61,844 nt of DNA from assembly GCF_014647375.1 (NCBI RefSeq), contig NZ_BMPB01000023.1, positions 1-61,844 of the forward strand. Direction: 5' to 3'. The notes beneath the pieces are model-generated. The model had not been told where the DNA came from, made no database searches, and saw nothing but the letters and a program-made list of their open reading frames with translations. Below are positions 8,860-17,237 of this stretch, one piece after another. A program made the translations under genes and the position numbers. The stretch is from Parabacteroides faecis (GTDB lineage: Bacteria; Bacteroidota; Bacteroidia; Bacteroidales; Tannerellaceae). The stretch's first letter is position 1. Every line of letters starts with the position of its first letter.

Positions 8860-8917
8860 CAAAGGTAAAAAGAGAGCCTCGCAACGACTTTGCTGCGAGG
8901 CTCAAAAGGGTTTGTTA
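8860..8917 (-). promoter_or_regulatory. promoter with AraC-B direct repeats, overlapping a terminator
   Basis: The -7 box TACCTTTG (8860-8867) is preceded, on the minus strand, by CAGCAAAGTC (8886-8895) at exactly 18 bp and by TAACAAA (8911-8917) 22 bp further up. The same arrangement occurs at 31617-31674. The likely binder is the AraC-B regulator just upstream (8967-9779). Confidence 0.6.
8868..8903 (-). terminator. strong hairpin terminator behind AraC 8967
   Basis: Perfect 10-bp arms GAGCCTCGCA / TGCGAGGCTC (8874-8883 and 8894-8903) with a 10-nt loop, followed on the minus strand by CTTTTT. It separates the AraC gene from the next reductase gene, and its loop contains part of the AraC-B operator. 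Confidence 0.8.
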
Positions 8918-8966
8918 TAAAGTTCATTTAGTTAAGTAGTGTTTTACGAAAATACATCTCTGTTTT

Positions 8967-9779
8967 TTACCATGATGGGGCAACCCCATACGTTTCCTTA
9001 TATATTTTGGAGAAATGAGACAGGTTTTTGAAACCCACATCGAAACAGGCTTCCGTCACTTTTTTTCTACCTGATTTTATCAAATCATGTGCAGCCTCCA
9101 GGCGACGTCTGATAATCCATTTCTGTGGTGTCAGGTCACTGATTTTGGCGAAGTCTCGTTTGAAAGTCGCCAAGCTACGTCCCGTATAACTTGCAATTTC
9201 ATCCATCGAAAGGTCGCACATATAATTATTATTCAGATAGTCGAGAATGTCTATTTTCCACGGTTCCACAAAATCGAACAACGAGGCGTAAAGGTTCCTG
9301 TCGGTATTGAGTAGTACATATACTCCCTCAGTCATTTTTAACCTCAGTACATCTTCAGACGGTTTTTCGCCTGCATCGAAATAGGGTATGATGGATTCGA
9401 ACAGTGAACGAATGTCCGGTCTGTTGCCTGGTAATACACGCAGACTTACTTTATCGCGTTTAGAATCAGTTGGAATTTGTTGCCGGTTAAGAGTCTGATA
9501 AAATTCTCTCAGAAAAGGTCTTGAGAATTTCAACACGACAGAACGGTACGGTTTCCCATCCTCGACCTTTTTTTGCAACCACATCCGGTTATCGCGCCGC
9601 ATGAAAGCACACTCCCCCGGATGCAAAACGGTTTTCTTGCCACGCTCTTCTATCTCCAGTTCACCGGAGCACAGATAAATAAGCGTATGTTCCCTGTTTT
9701 CGTGGGCACATCCCCGGTCGTCAGTGAAATAGCTCGCTATAAGCACATTCGAGCAATCGAATACATCTAATTGTTCCAT
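8967..9779 (-). CDS. AraC-family regulator, family B (copy 1)
   Basis: A 270-residue regulator. The start at 9779 (MEQLDVFDCSN) is chosen because it aligns with the paralogue at 30536 and lies just after the upstream stop codon; the longer frame to 9821 would overlap that gene. Residues 1-120 are an ExsA-like cupin sensing domain (LIYLCSGELEIEERGK, LHPGECAFMRRDNR). Residues about 165-268 are the AraC HTH pair (YMCDLSMDEIASYTGRSLATF, VGFKNLSHFSKIYKETYG). It lies inside the leftward redox unit behind the CMD-cupin gene and ends at a strong terminator. It probably controls the reductase at 7670. Confidence 0.85.
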   Translation of the reverse strand: MEQLDVFDCSNVLIASYFTDDRGCAHENREHTLIYLCSGELEIEERGKKTVLHPGECAFMRRDNRMWLQKKVEDGKPYRSVVLKFSRPFLREFYQTLNRQQIPTDSKRDKVSLRVLPGNRPDIRSLFESIIPYFDAGEKPSEDVLRLKMTEGVYVLLNTDRNLYASLFDFVEPWKIDILDYLNNNYMCDLSMDEIASYTGRSLATFKRDFAKISDLTPQKWIIRRRLEAAHDLIKSGRKKVTEACFDVGFKNLSHFSKIYKETYGVAPSW

Positions 9780-9783
9780 ATAT

Positions 9784-10611
9784 TTATTGTTTGTTCTGTT
9801 CGAGTTTGTTATACTCTTCATCCGTCACCGGTTCGAGCCATTCATTGGAAGTATTCTCTCCGGGGACTTCGAATGCTAAATGAGCGAACCAACTGTCGGC
9901 TGCAGCTCCGTGCCAATGCTTGACGTTAGCAGGGATATGAATCACTGTGCCAGGCAGAATCTCCACCGCCGGCTTGCCTTCTTCCTGATACCAACCGCGT
10001 CCGGCTACGCCGATGAGCATCTGTCCGCCGCCGCTTTTTGCGCGGTGTACGTGCCAGTTGTTGCGGCAACGAGGTTCAAAAGTAACATTGGCTATCGATA
10101 CTTGCTCTCGGGAAACGGGAGCAAGGTAGCTGTTACCGATGAAGTACTGTGCATATGCAGTATTGGGTTCGCCGATAGGGAAAATCATTTCGCGTTGGAA
10201 AGCGGCCTTGGCGTCTTCACCGGTAGAATCTTCCGCCCATACGCCTTTGGCCAGATTGAATGCCGCCCACGCTTTGGGCCAACCGGCATAGAAACCGATG
10301 TGGGTGATTATTTCGGCAATCTCGGTGCGGGTAATACCGTTCTTCTTTGCCGACTGAAGATGGAAAACGAGCGAATTGTCGGTGATACCCTGGCTAATGA
10401 GAGAGGTGATGGTCACTAAACTGCGGTCGCGCAGACCAAGTTTATCGGTGCGGCTCCATACTTCGCCGAAAAGGACATCGTCGTTAAGTTCTGCAAATTT
10501 GGGGGCGAACTCGCCTAATTGGGTGCGCCCTGCTGTCTGTACTATTTTTTCTTGTGCCATAACATTGAGTGTTAAAATGGTGAATACTGAAATTAAAAGA
10601 ATCTTGTTCAT
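9784..10611 (-). CDS. exported carboxymuconolactone decarboxylase-cupin fusion
   Basis: A 275-residue protein with a cleavable signal (MNKILLISVFTILTLNVMAQ). Residues about 40-120 are an AhpD/CMD-like helical domain (RDRSLVTITSLISQG, HLQSAKKNGITRTEIAEIITHIGFYAGWP). It lacks the CxxC of AhpD, so peroxidase chemistry is unlikely. Residues about 170-250 are a cupin with metal ligands H187 and H189 (NNWHVH) and H232 in HIPANVKHWHG. Proteins of this architecture sit with aldo/keto reductases and flavodoxins in many Bacteroidales; the substrate is not known. A second, broken copy lies at 5936-6143. It is followed 4 bp later by the AraC-B gene. Confidence 0.85.
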   Translation of the reverse strand: MNKILLISVFTILTLNVMAQEKIVQTAGRTQLGEFAPKFAELNDDVLFGEVWSRTDKLGLRDRSLVTITSLISQGITDNSLVFHLQSAKKNGITRTEIAEIITHIGFYAGWPKAWAAFNLAKGVWAEDSTGEDAKAAFQREMIFPIGEPNTAYAQYFIGNSYLAPVSREQVSIANVTFEPRCRNNWHVHRAKSGGGQMLIGVAGRGWYQEEGKPAVEILPGTVIHIPANVKHWHGAAADSWFAHLAFEVPGENTSNEWLEPVTDEEYNKLEQNKQ

Positions 10612-10645
10612 TGCTAATTGATTTATAGGATGAAGTTATTTGTTT

Positions 10646-11782
<1,137 letters not shown>

Positions 11783-11818
11783 TTATGAATGATTGTTATA
11801 AGTTTATTTTTGATAATG

Positions 11819-11826
11819 CAAAGTTA
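11819..11826 (-). promoter_or_regulatory. -7 box TAACTTTG for the AKR/CMD-cupin/AraC unit
   Basis: TAnnTTTG match 48 bp upstream of the reductase start. GTAAAATTGGTA (minus strand, 11870-11881) is an 11 of 12 match to the left half of the AraC-A site at nearly the same spacing; the right half is poor. Confidence 0.5.
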
Positions 11827-11881
11827 GCAAGGCTTGTAAAAGCAGTTGTAACGATAAGTGGGAAGTTTGTACCAATTTTAC

Positions 11882-12493
11882 TGATTTTGGATATCCATAT
11901 TCTTCGGCGTTTCGTTTTCATCATTATCGTTTTCCGGTGTTTCGGGTTGCCCCATCGGTTTGTCACCGGAACGTTACCTGGAAGGATTGCTGGAAGAATA
12001 AATAATTCATATTTACATTTTGCTATTTTATCTTCTTAACCAGTCTTCTGCATGAAGGCTTGGTTAAGGATATCTTTTTTTATGCGTTTCTCCCGACGTT
12101 CAGTAAATACAGAAAGATAACCTAAAAGCTGAACAGATAAATTTTTGTTCTTTATCAGCTGATGACCTGCCGGGTAATTAAAGTACCTGTTAGCCTTTAC
12201 CTCCGAAAGACAAACATATTGTCATTAGATGTTGAGTCCGGTTTTTTCTCGTTATAGAGATAAAAAGAGAAGATTTCGATCCGTTTTCTTATCCGAAGAG
12301 ACCATTTCCTGCTTTTACCTGCCGGGTAAATCACTGTCAGCTGCCGGAAAAAATAAATTATAAGCCGGGTGAAGAGAACTATGACCGTGCAAAAAAGGTT
12401 TATAGGGGAAGAAATGGGAGCGGAACAAGGTGAAATTACCCTGAAAGCGTTCTCCATGGAAAAAGTGATGTTACAAATAATGGAATAAAATGA
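11882..12493. other. long intergenic region before the recombinase
   Basis: No gene is supported. It holds an interrupted inverted repeat (CTTAACCA...TGGTTAAG, 12035-12069), a 10-bp palindrome ATCAGCTGAT near 12155, and a 13-bp direct repeat ACCTGCCGGGTAA at 12165-12177 and 12317-12329. These may be protein-binding sites, but nothing ties them to a gene. Confidence 0.4.
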
Positions 12494-12501
12494 TATATTT
12501 G
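12494..12501 (+). promoter_or_regulatory. -7 box TATATTTG for the recombinase
   Basis: TAnnTTTG match 55 bp before the recombinase start. Confidence 0.5.
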
Positions 12502-12556
12502 ATTTTAATTCCTGTAAAAGTATAACATTTTGATTTACTAATATAACCAATCATGT

Positions 12557-13540
12557 ATGGCAATAACAAAAGAAAACAATCAGAAGAAAAAAGGGCTTTT
12601 TCTGCATGAATATGTCGGTCGACGGGCAGAAAGCAAGCGACTGATGGGAAAAGACAGTACGGCTGATCTTTATCAGGCAGCCGGTCATCATTTTTTTGTC
12701 TTCCAGGGAAACAGGGATATTCGGGTCTGTGACGTAACGGCGACTCAGGTGAACGATTTTCAGGCTTACTTGCAGGCAAAAGGATTAAAGATCAATACGA
12801 TCAATAGCTACCTGAGCAGTCTTCGGGCGATATACAATGCCGCCTTCGACGACAAACCGTTTAAAAGAAAACTGCATCCGTTCCACAAACTGAGACTGAA
12901 ACGCGATATGACGGTCAAAAAGCCATTGTCGGACCAGCAGGTGAAAAAGATGGCGACAGCCGATTTTCGTGACCGTCCCGATCTGACCCTGGCAACGGAT
13001 CTGGCTCTTTTCAGCTTTATGGCGTATGGCATGCCTTTTGTAGACATGGTGCACCTGACGCGGAAGAATATCCATGGACAGGCTATCGTGTACAACCGGC
13101 ATAAGACCGGTATAGAGATACGTGTCGAGATCACCTCCGGCATGTGGCAGATGATCCGTAAATATGAATCATCGGGCAGCGATTACCTTTTCCCTGTGAT
13201 GTTTGCCTCGGCTACTTACCAACAGTATAAGTCCATGCTGTCTGCCCATAACGAAACATTGAAACAGGTGGGGCAGTTATTGGGTATTCATAATAACCTT
13301 ACCTCGTATGTGATGCGTTATACCTGGGCCTCCGAAGCCCGTCGGTTGCATGTGGATATCGCCGTGATCAGTCAGGCATTAGGGCATACGAACGAAAAAA
13401 CGACGCGGGGCTACTTCAACCGACTCGACCAGCCGGAACTCGATCAGGCGAATCGAAAGATTACAAATCCGATTTGTAAAATACTGTCGGATAAGCAGAA
13501 ACGCATAAATTGGCGGGGAGTTGAAGCTACTTATTTATGA
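12557..13540 (+). CDS. tyrosine recombinase, probable promoter invertase
   Basis: A 327-residue site-specific recombinase of the Bacteroidales type. Residues 10-110 are the SAM-like core-binding domain; residues about 125-300 are the catalytic domain. Visible active-site residues are K183 (NRHKTG), R254 (SYVMRYTWAS), H277 (ALGH) and the nucleophile Y286 (RGYFNRL). The first arginine is expected at position 157 (normally RGMxFVDM), but here reads AYGMPFVDM, so RI appears to be Tyr. Its stop codon lies inside the left 18-bp inverted repeat of the adjacent 377-bp segment, and that repeat would be rebuilt unchanged after inversion. The position suggests it flips the pilus promoter. Confidence 0.8.
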   Translation: MAITKENNQKKKGLFLHEYVGRRAESKRLMGKDSTADLYQAAGHHFFVFQGNRDIRVCDVTATQVNDFQAYLQAKGLKINTINSYLSSLRAIYNAAFDDKPFKRKLHPFHKLRLKRDMTVKKPLSDQQVKKMATADFRDRPDLTLATDLALFSFMAYGMPFVDMVHLTRKNIHGQAIVYNRHKTGIEIRVEITSGMWQMIRKYESSGSDYLFPVMFASATYQQYKSMLSAHNETLKQVGQLLGIHNNLTSYVMRYTWASEARRLHVDIAVISQALGHTNEKTTRGYFNRLDQPELDQANRKITNPICKILSDKQKRINWRGVEATYL

Positions 13541-13546
13541 AATAAG
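13529..13546 (+). repeat. left inverted repeat of the invertible segment
   Basis: ACTTATTTATGAAATAAG, the exact reverse complement of 13924-13941. Internally it has 7-bp dyad arms (CTTATTT / AAATAAG) around three bases, as expected of a recombinase target. It overlaps the last codons and stop of the recombinase gene. Confidence 0.85.
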
Positions 13547-13923
13547 AACAATTACGAAATGAATGTTGATTCTTATTCGCTTTTGTCTTAATACCTAATA
13601 CTAGATGTCCACAAAGGTAAGAATATTAGTAAAAATAAAGAAAAAATTATCACACTTTTTATGTGTATAGGTAGTAAAGAAGATCTGGTATTAGTGTTTT
13701 GTCTGTAATTTACAATTTTTTTGCCGGTAATAGCTTGTTTATATTGAATTTGATAAAATGAGAATATGATCGGTCACCCTTCCTTGTGTTTTAACAGCTG
13801 TTATGTGAAAGTAACAGTGGATTTATACTCTTTTAAACACAATTGAAAGATAAAATAAAAGAAAAACTATCCTATTGTCTTTCAGTCTTTCTTTCTCAGT
13901 GTGGTTTTTCCGGGCTGATAAAA
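13547..13923. promoter_or_regulatory. invertible promoter segment, OFF orientation
   Basis: A 377-bp AT-rich, non-coding segment between perfect 18-bp inverted repeats, directly after a tyrosine recombinase and in front of the pilus operon. The only consensus TAnnTTTG -7 box is TACCTTTG on the minus strand (13612-13619), facing the recombinase. I found none on the plus strand. Flipping would put it at about 13851-13858, starting transcription roughly 100 bp upstream of the HTH-repeat gene. A 12-bp palindrome TAACAGCTGTTA lies at 13792-13803. Confidence 0.8.
13612..13619 (-). promoter_or_regulatory. -7 box TACCTTTG on the invertible segment
   Basis: A perfect TAnnTTTG match on the minus strand, so in this orientation it points away from the pilus operon. 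Confidence 0.7.
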
Positions 13924-13941
13924 CTTATTTCATAAATAAGT
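13924..13941 (-). repeat. right inverted repeat of the invertible segment
   Basis: CTTATTTCATAAATAAGT, the exact reverse complement of 13529-13546. It ends 22 bp before the HTH-repeat protein start codon. Confidence 0.85.
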
Positions 13942-13963
13942 TCAAACAAAACCAGCATTAGAA

Positions 13964-15064
13964 ATGGTTGATGATAAAAAGACAACATTTTCTCCTTCTG
14001 TAACCACTCTTTCCGAGAAATACTCGGAAGCGGTATCTTTGTATGCCACCACGGACATGACAAGCAAACAAATAGCCAGTCAATGTGGAGTCAGCCTTTC
14101 CGCTTTCCGCGTCTATCTGAGACGGCATCACCGTGACCTGGTCTTACGACGTTACGGGGTCGAAGCGGATTCGAATGAACTTGCTTCCATCAAGCTGCGC
14201 GGTCGTCGGGGACAAACACCGGCAGCCTACCATAAATATAAGGAAGCCATTGAAGCCTGCGACAACCTGTCTTATATCGAATTTAATATCTCCCAAATCG
14301 CCCGGCAGTTTAACCTGGACGGAACCTCTCTTTCCAACCAGCTGAAACTCCATTATCCGGAGATTCTGGAACGCCGGGAGAAGACTCGCGTACGTTTGGG
14401 GCTGGCCGACAACTTCCTGCGCGGTGCCCATCCCGACAGTGTCGAAGCCTATGCCGCCGCCGTCGAGCTGCTGCGTACGACCGATATGAACCTGCCGGCC
14501 ATTGCCAGGAAGTGCGGTGTGTCGATAGGCGGACTCAGCCAATACCTCCGCTTTTACCATAAGGAACTGCTGGAGCAAAAGAACGGCGAACGGCAGGAGG
14601 CCGCCCAATCCCGTCAACCGGGAAAGGCTAGCGGTAACAGCCGTATCCGCGAACCGCATCCCGAATCGTGCGAGAAATACCGTGAATCGCTGGAGCTTTA
14701 CCGTACGACCGGTCTGACGGTCAAGGAAATCGTAGCTCGTACGGGTGTCTCCTTGGGCGGTTTCTGCAATCACCTTCGCAAATGGCACCGCGACCTCATG
14801 CTCGAACGGCGGGGAGTCGTGCCAGCCTCAGACTGCAATGTCTATGAACTCGACCTGAAGCAGTCGAAACGCTACCTCAAGTCTACCGCCTCCAAATACG
14901 CCGGTGCCATCGAAAGCCTTCGTACGACCCCTCGTCTGTTGGCGCAAGTGGCGTCCGAATACGGTTTCAATCCTGATACTTTCCGCGACTACCTTCACCG
15001 GCACGAGCCTGAGCTGGCGGTAAGCAATGCGGCAAAGCTTCGCATGAAAAGAAAGATACAGTAA
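13964..15064 (+). CDS. protein of five tandem HTH-like repeats
   Basis: A 366-residue basic protein built of five divergent repeats of about 48 residues, near 17-65, 88-137, 160-206, 236-284 and 308-352. The typical unit runs KYxEAVELYRTTDMT, xxIAxxCGVSLGGFxxYLR, xxHRDLxLERRGV. Each looks like a helix-turn-helix; units 2 and 5 are the most diverged. No catalytic domain is seen. It is the first gene after the invertible promoter, 21 bp before the DUF3575 gene. Proteins like this occur in Bacteroidales fimbrial loci, but the role is unproven. DNA binding and control of the pilus operon is the obvious guess. Confidence 0.7.
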   Translation: MVDDKKTTFSPSVTTLSEKYSEAVSLYATTDMTSKQIASQCGVSLSAFRVYLRRHHRDLVLRRYGVEADSNELASIKLRGRRGQTPAAYHKYKEAIEACDNLSYIEFNISQIARQFNLDGTSLSNQLKLHYPEILERREKTRVRLGLADNFLRGAHPDSVEAYAAAVELLRTTDMNLPAIARKCGVSIGGLSQYLRFYHKELLEQKNGERQEAAQSRQPGKASGNSRIREPHPESCEKYRESLELYRTTGLTVKEIVARTGVSLGGFCNHLRKWHRDLMLERRGVVPASDCNVYELDLKQSKRYLKSTASKYAGAIESLRTTPRLLAQVASEYGFNPDTFRDYLHRHEPELAVSNAAKLRMKRKIQ

Positions 15065-15085
15065 CAATAAAATAACAAACAGATT

Positions 15086-15691
15086 ATGATTAAAAGATTA
15101 ACATTTATCCTAAGCCTGCTGATGGCAGGACTTTTCACTCAAGCACAGGAAGCTGTACGGCCTGGCGTGGTGGAAAGTAAAGGTTCGGTTGTTGGTATCA
15201 AGACCAACCTTCCGTACTGGGCTACGGCTACCTTCAACCTGGGTGCTGAAGTACGCCTTGCCCGCCACTGGAGCCTCAGTGCCGAAGTCGGCGTCAATCC
15301 CTTCGACGGGAAGAATGATGACGGCAGCTATGGCCAATCCCTCAAGCACCTGCGTGTCCATCCGGAACTGCGCTACTGGTTTTGCGAAACATTCCACAAG
15401 CACTTTGTCGGCCTGCATGTCCCTTACCTATTATATAATGTATCCGACATCAAGCTGCTGGGTACGGAAGGCGAACGCCACCAGGGATGGGGTACAGGCG
15501 CAGGCATCAGCTACGGCTACTCGTGGCTGCTCTCCAAACACTGGAACCTCGAAGCCACGGTGGGCGTGGGATACCTCTACCTCGAATCGGAGAAATACCC
15601 CTGTGCCAACTGCGGACGCAAGCAGGAGACTGTCAAGAAACATTATTTCGGCCCCACGCAGGCAGCCATCAGCCTGATTTATCAATTCTAA
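15086..15691 (+). CDS. DUF3575 outer-membrane beta-barrel protein
   Basis: A 201-residue protein with a signal peptide (cleavage after TQAQ, near residue 21). The rest alternates in beta-strand fashion (VGIKTNLPYWATATFNLGAE, HWSLSAEVGVNP, LRVHPELRYWF, WNLEATVGVGYLYL) and ends in IYQF, a typical outer-membrane barrel C-terminus. DUF3575 proteins are regular members of Mfa/FimA pilus operons and are thought to help assembly or anchoring. It is in a tightly packed operon: 21 bp after the HTH-repeat gene and 23 bp before the OmpA-like gene. The GC content is high compared with the fimbrillin genes further on. Confidence 0.85.
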   Translation: MIKRLTFILSLLMAGLFTQAQEAVRPGVVESKGSVVGIKTNLPYWATATFNLGAEVRLARHWSLSAEVGVNPFDGKNDDGSYGQSLKHLRVHPELRYWFCETFHKHFVGLHVPYLLYNVSDIKLLGTEGERHQGWGTGAGISYGYSWLLSKHWNLEATVGVGYLYLESEKYPCANCGRKQETVKKHYFGPTQAAISLIYQF

Positions 15692-15714
15692 ACTATCCTA
15701 AACTATCTGAGCAC

Positions 15715-17142
15715 ATGAAAAAGAACAACATACTCATCATGACCGCTGGCCTTTTGCTATCAGCCGTAACTGCCGGCGCACAGGAAATCGTCGTCAAAGA
15801 CAAGATTGTGGAAAAGGCGGGTTCCGCGCTGGTTATGGGCATGACGCTCGACCTGAGCCAAATCCGGCTGGCAGGCAACCGCAGCATCGTCTGCACCCCC
15901 GTCATCGTTCGCGGCGACAGTATACGTCCGCTCGCCCCGGTCATCATCAATGGTCGCAGCCGCCACATCCTGTATGAACGTACGGGCCGCAACCGCCAGG
16001 AAAACCAGGAGATCGAACTGCGCCGCCGCAACGGGAAAGAACAGACGGTCGACTACCAGGTGCGTACGCCCTACGCCTCCTGGATGAACAATGCCGAAGT
16101 GGCCCTTGTCACCGACGAATGCGGCTGCGGATGGGAAGCGATGCAAAGTAACCGTTCGCCGCTCTTCGCCATACAGCTTGAAAAACCGATTATGACCCCC
16201 TTCCTTTGCTATCAAACGCCCAAAATGGAAACCGTCAAAGCACGTGCCAAAGAGGGAAGCGCCTTCCTCGACTTCCCCGTAGGCAAGACAACCATTGCAC
16301 CCGACTATCGCGACAACCGGGCCGAGCTGGCCAAAATACGCGAAACGGTCGAATCCGTACGCAACGACCCGTATGCTACCATCACCGAAGTCTATATTAA
16401 AGGCTTTGCCTCGCCCGAAGGCAGCTATAAGAGTAACAGCTACCTGGCCGAGAACCGTGCCAAGGCGCTCAGCGACTACGTGAAAGGACTCTATCATTTC
16501 GACCGCGCCACCTTCACCGTCGACTTCGAACCCGAAGACTGGGACGGACTGGCCGCACACATCGAAACCTCCGGGCTGGCAGACAAGGCCGAGTTGCTCG
16601 ACATCATCCGTGCCGACCAGCCCGCCGACCTCGACCAGAAGGAATGGAAACTCAAGACGCTCAACGGTGGCGCTTCATACCCTGCTATCCTCCGCGACAT
16701 CTATCCCTCCCTGCGACATTCGGACTATGCAGTGAAGTACACCATCCGAAACTTTTCCGTAGAAGAGGCCAAGGAACTGATCTACACCGATCCGAAGCAG
16801 CTGAGCCTGGACGAGATGTTCCGCGTGGCACAGACCTACGAGCCGGGCAGCGACCAGTACAACGAAGTCTTCGAGATTGCCGTCCGCATGTATCCCGACG
16901 ACCCTGTGTCTAATCTGAACGCTGCCAATACAGCCATCGGTAATAAGCAGTTGGCACAGGCAAAACGCTATCTGAGCAAGGCTGCCGATTCTCCGGAGAA
17001 GCAGTTGGCGGAAGCTTCCATCGTCATGCTGGAGGGTGATCTCGATCGGGCAGAGCAACTGCTCGACCGGCTGAAAGGTACCCCGAGCGTATCGGAAGCC
17101 GTAGAAAAGAATCTGGAGCAAATCCGCCTTTGGCGGGAGTAG
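15715..17142 (+). CDS. OmpA-like pilus-operon protein (DUF3868-type)
   Basis: A 475-residue exported protein. The start at 15715 is chosen because it begins a signal peptide (MKKNNILIMTAGLLLSAVTAGAQ region, cleavage after AGAQ); the open frame extends upstream only as a shadow of the previous gene. Residues 25-200 fit the DUF3868 region found in pilus operons. Residues about 210-330 carry an OmpA-like signature (VYIKGFASPEGSYKSNSYLAENRAKAL). The C-terminus has TPR-like helices (NLNAANTAIGNKQLAQAKRYLSKAAD). It probably anchors the pilus machinery to the envelope. It sits between the DUF3575 and fimbrillin genes. Confidence 0.8.
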   Translation: MKKNNILIMTAGLLLSAVTAGAQEIVVKDKIVEKAGSALVMGMTLDLSQIRLAGNRSIVCTPVIVRGDSIRPLAPVIINGRSRHILYERTGRNRQENQEIELRRRNGKEQTVDYQVRTPYASWMNNAEVALVTDECGCGWEAMQSNRSPLFAIQLEKPIMTPFLCYQTPKMETVKARAKEGSAFLDFPVGKTTIAPDYRDNRAELAKIRETVESVRNDPYATITEVYIKGFASPEGSYKSNSYLAENRAKALSDYVKGLYHFDRATFTVDFEPEDWDGLAAHIETSGLADKAELLDIIRADQPADLDQKEWKLKTLNGGASYPAILRDIYPSLRHSDYAVKYTIRNFSVEEAKELIYTDPKQLSLDEMFRVAQTYEPGSDQYNEVFEIAVRMYPDDPVSNLNAANTAIGNKQLAQAKRYLSKAADSPEKQLAEASIVMLEGDLDRAEQLLDRLKGTPSVSEAVEKNLEQIRLWRE

Positions 17143-17237
17143 CTGGCCGCTATCTTGTTTAAGGTGTCCAGGCAAGGTTTGTTTGCGATATCCAAAAATG
17201 AAACTATTTATCAATAACTTAATTCATAAACTAAAAA

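Noticed and set aside
11849-11881. Possible further AraC-A operator before the 10646 reductase
   Set aside because: The left half matches 11 of 12 but the right half fits only with a one-base gap and the spacing is 22-23; kept out of the list of confident sites.
11785-12039. 84-residue rightward open frame upstream of the reductase unit
   Set aside because: It overlaps the reductase promoter region and has no similarity or signal I can recognise.
12197-12550. 117-residue leftward open frame in the gap before the recombinase
   Set aside because: No domain or usual codon bias, and it overlaps the recombinase promoter; taken as chance.
15487-15714. Upstream extension of the OmpA-like gene
   Set aside because: This part lies over the DUF3575 gene in another frame; the signal peptide begins at 15715.
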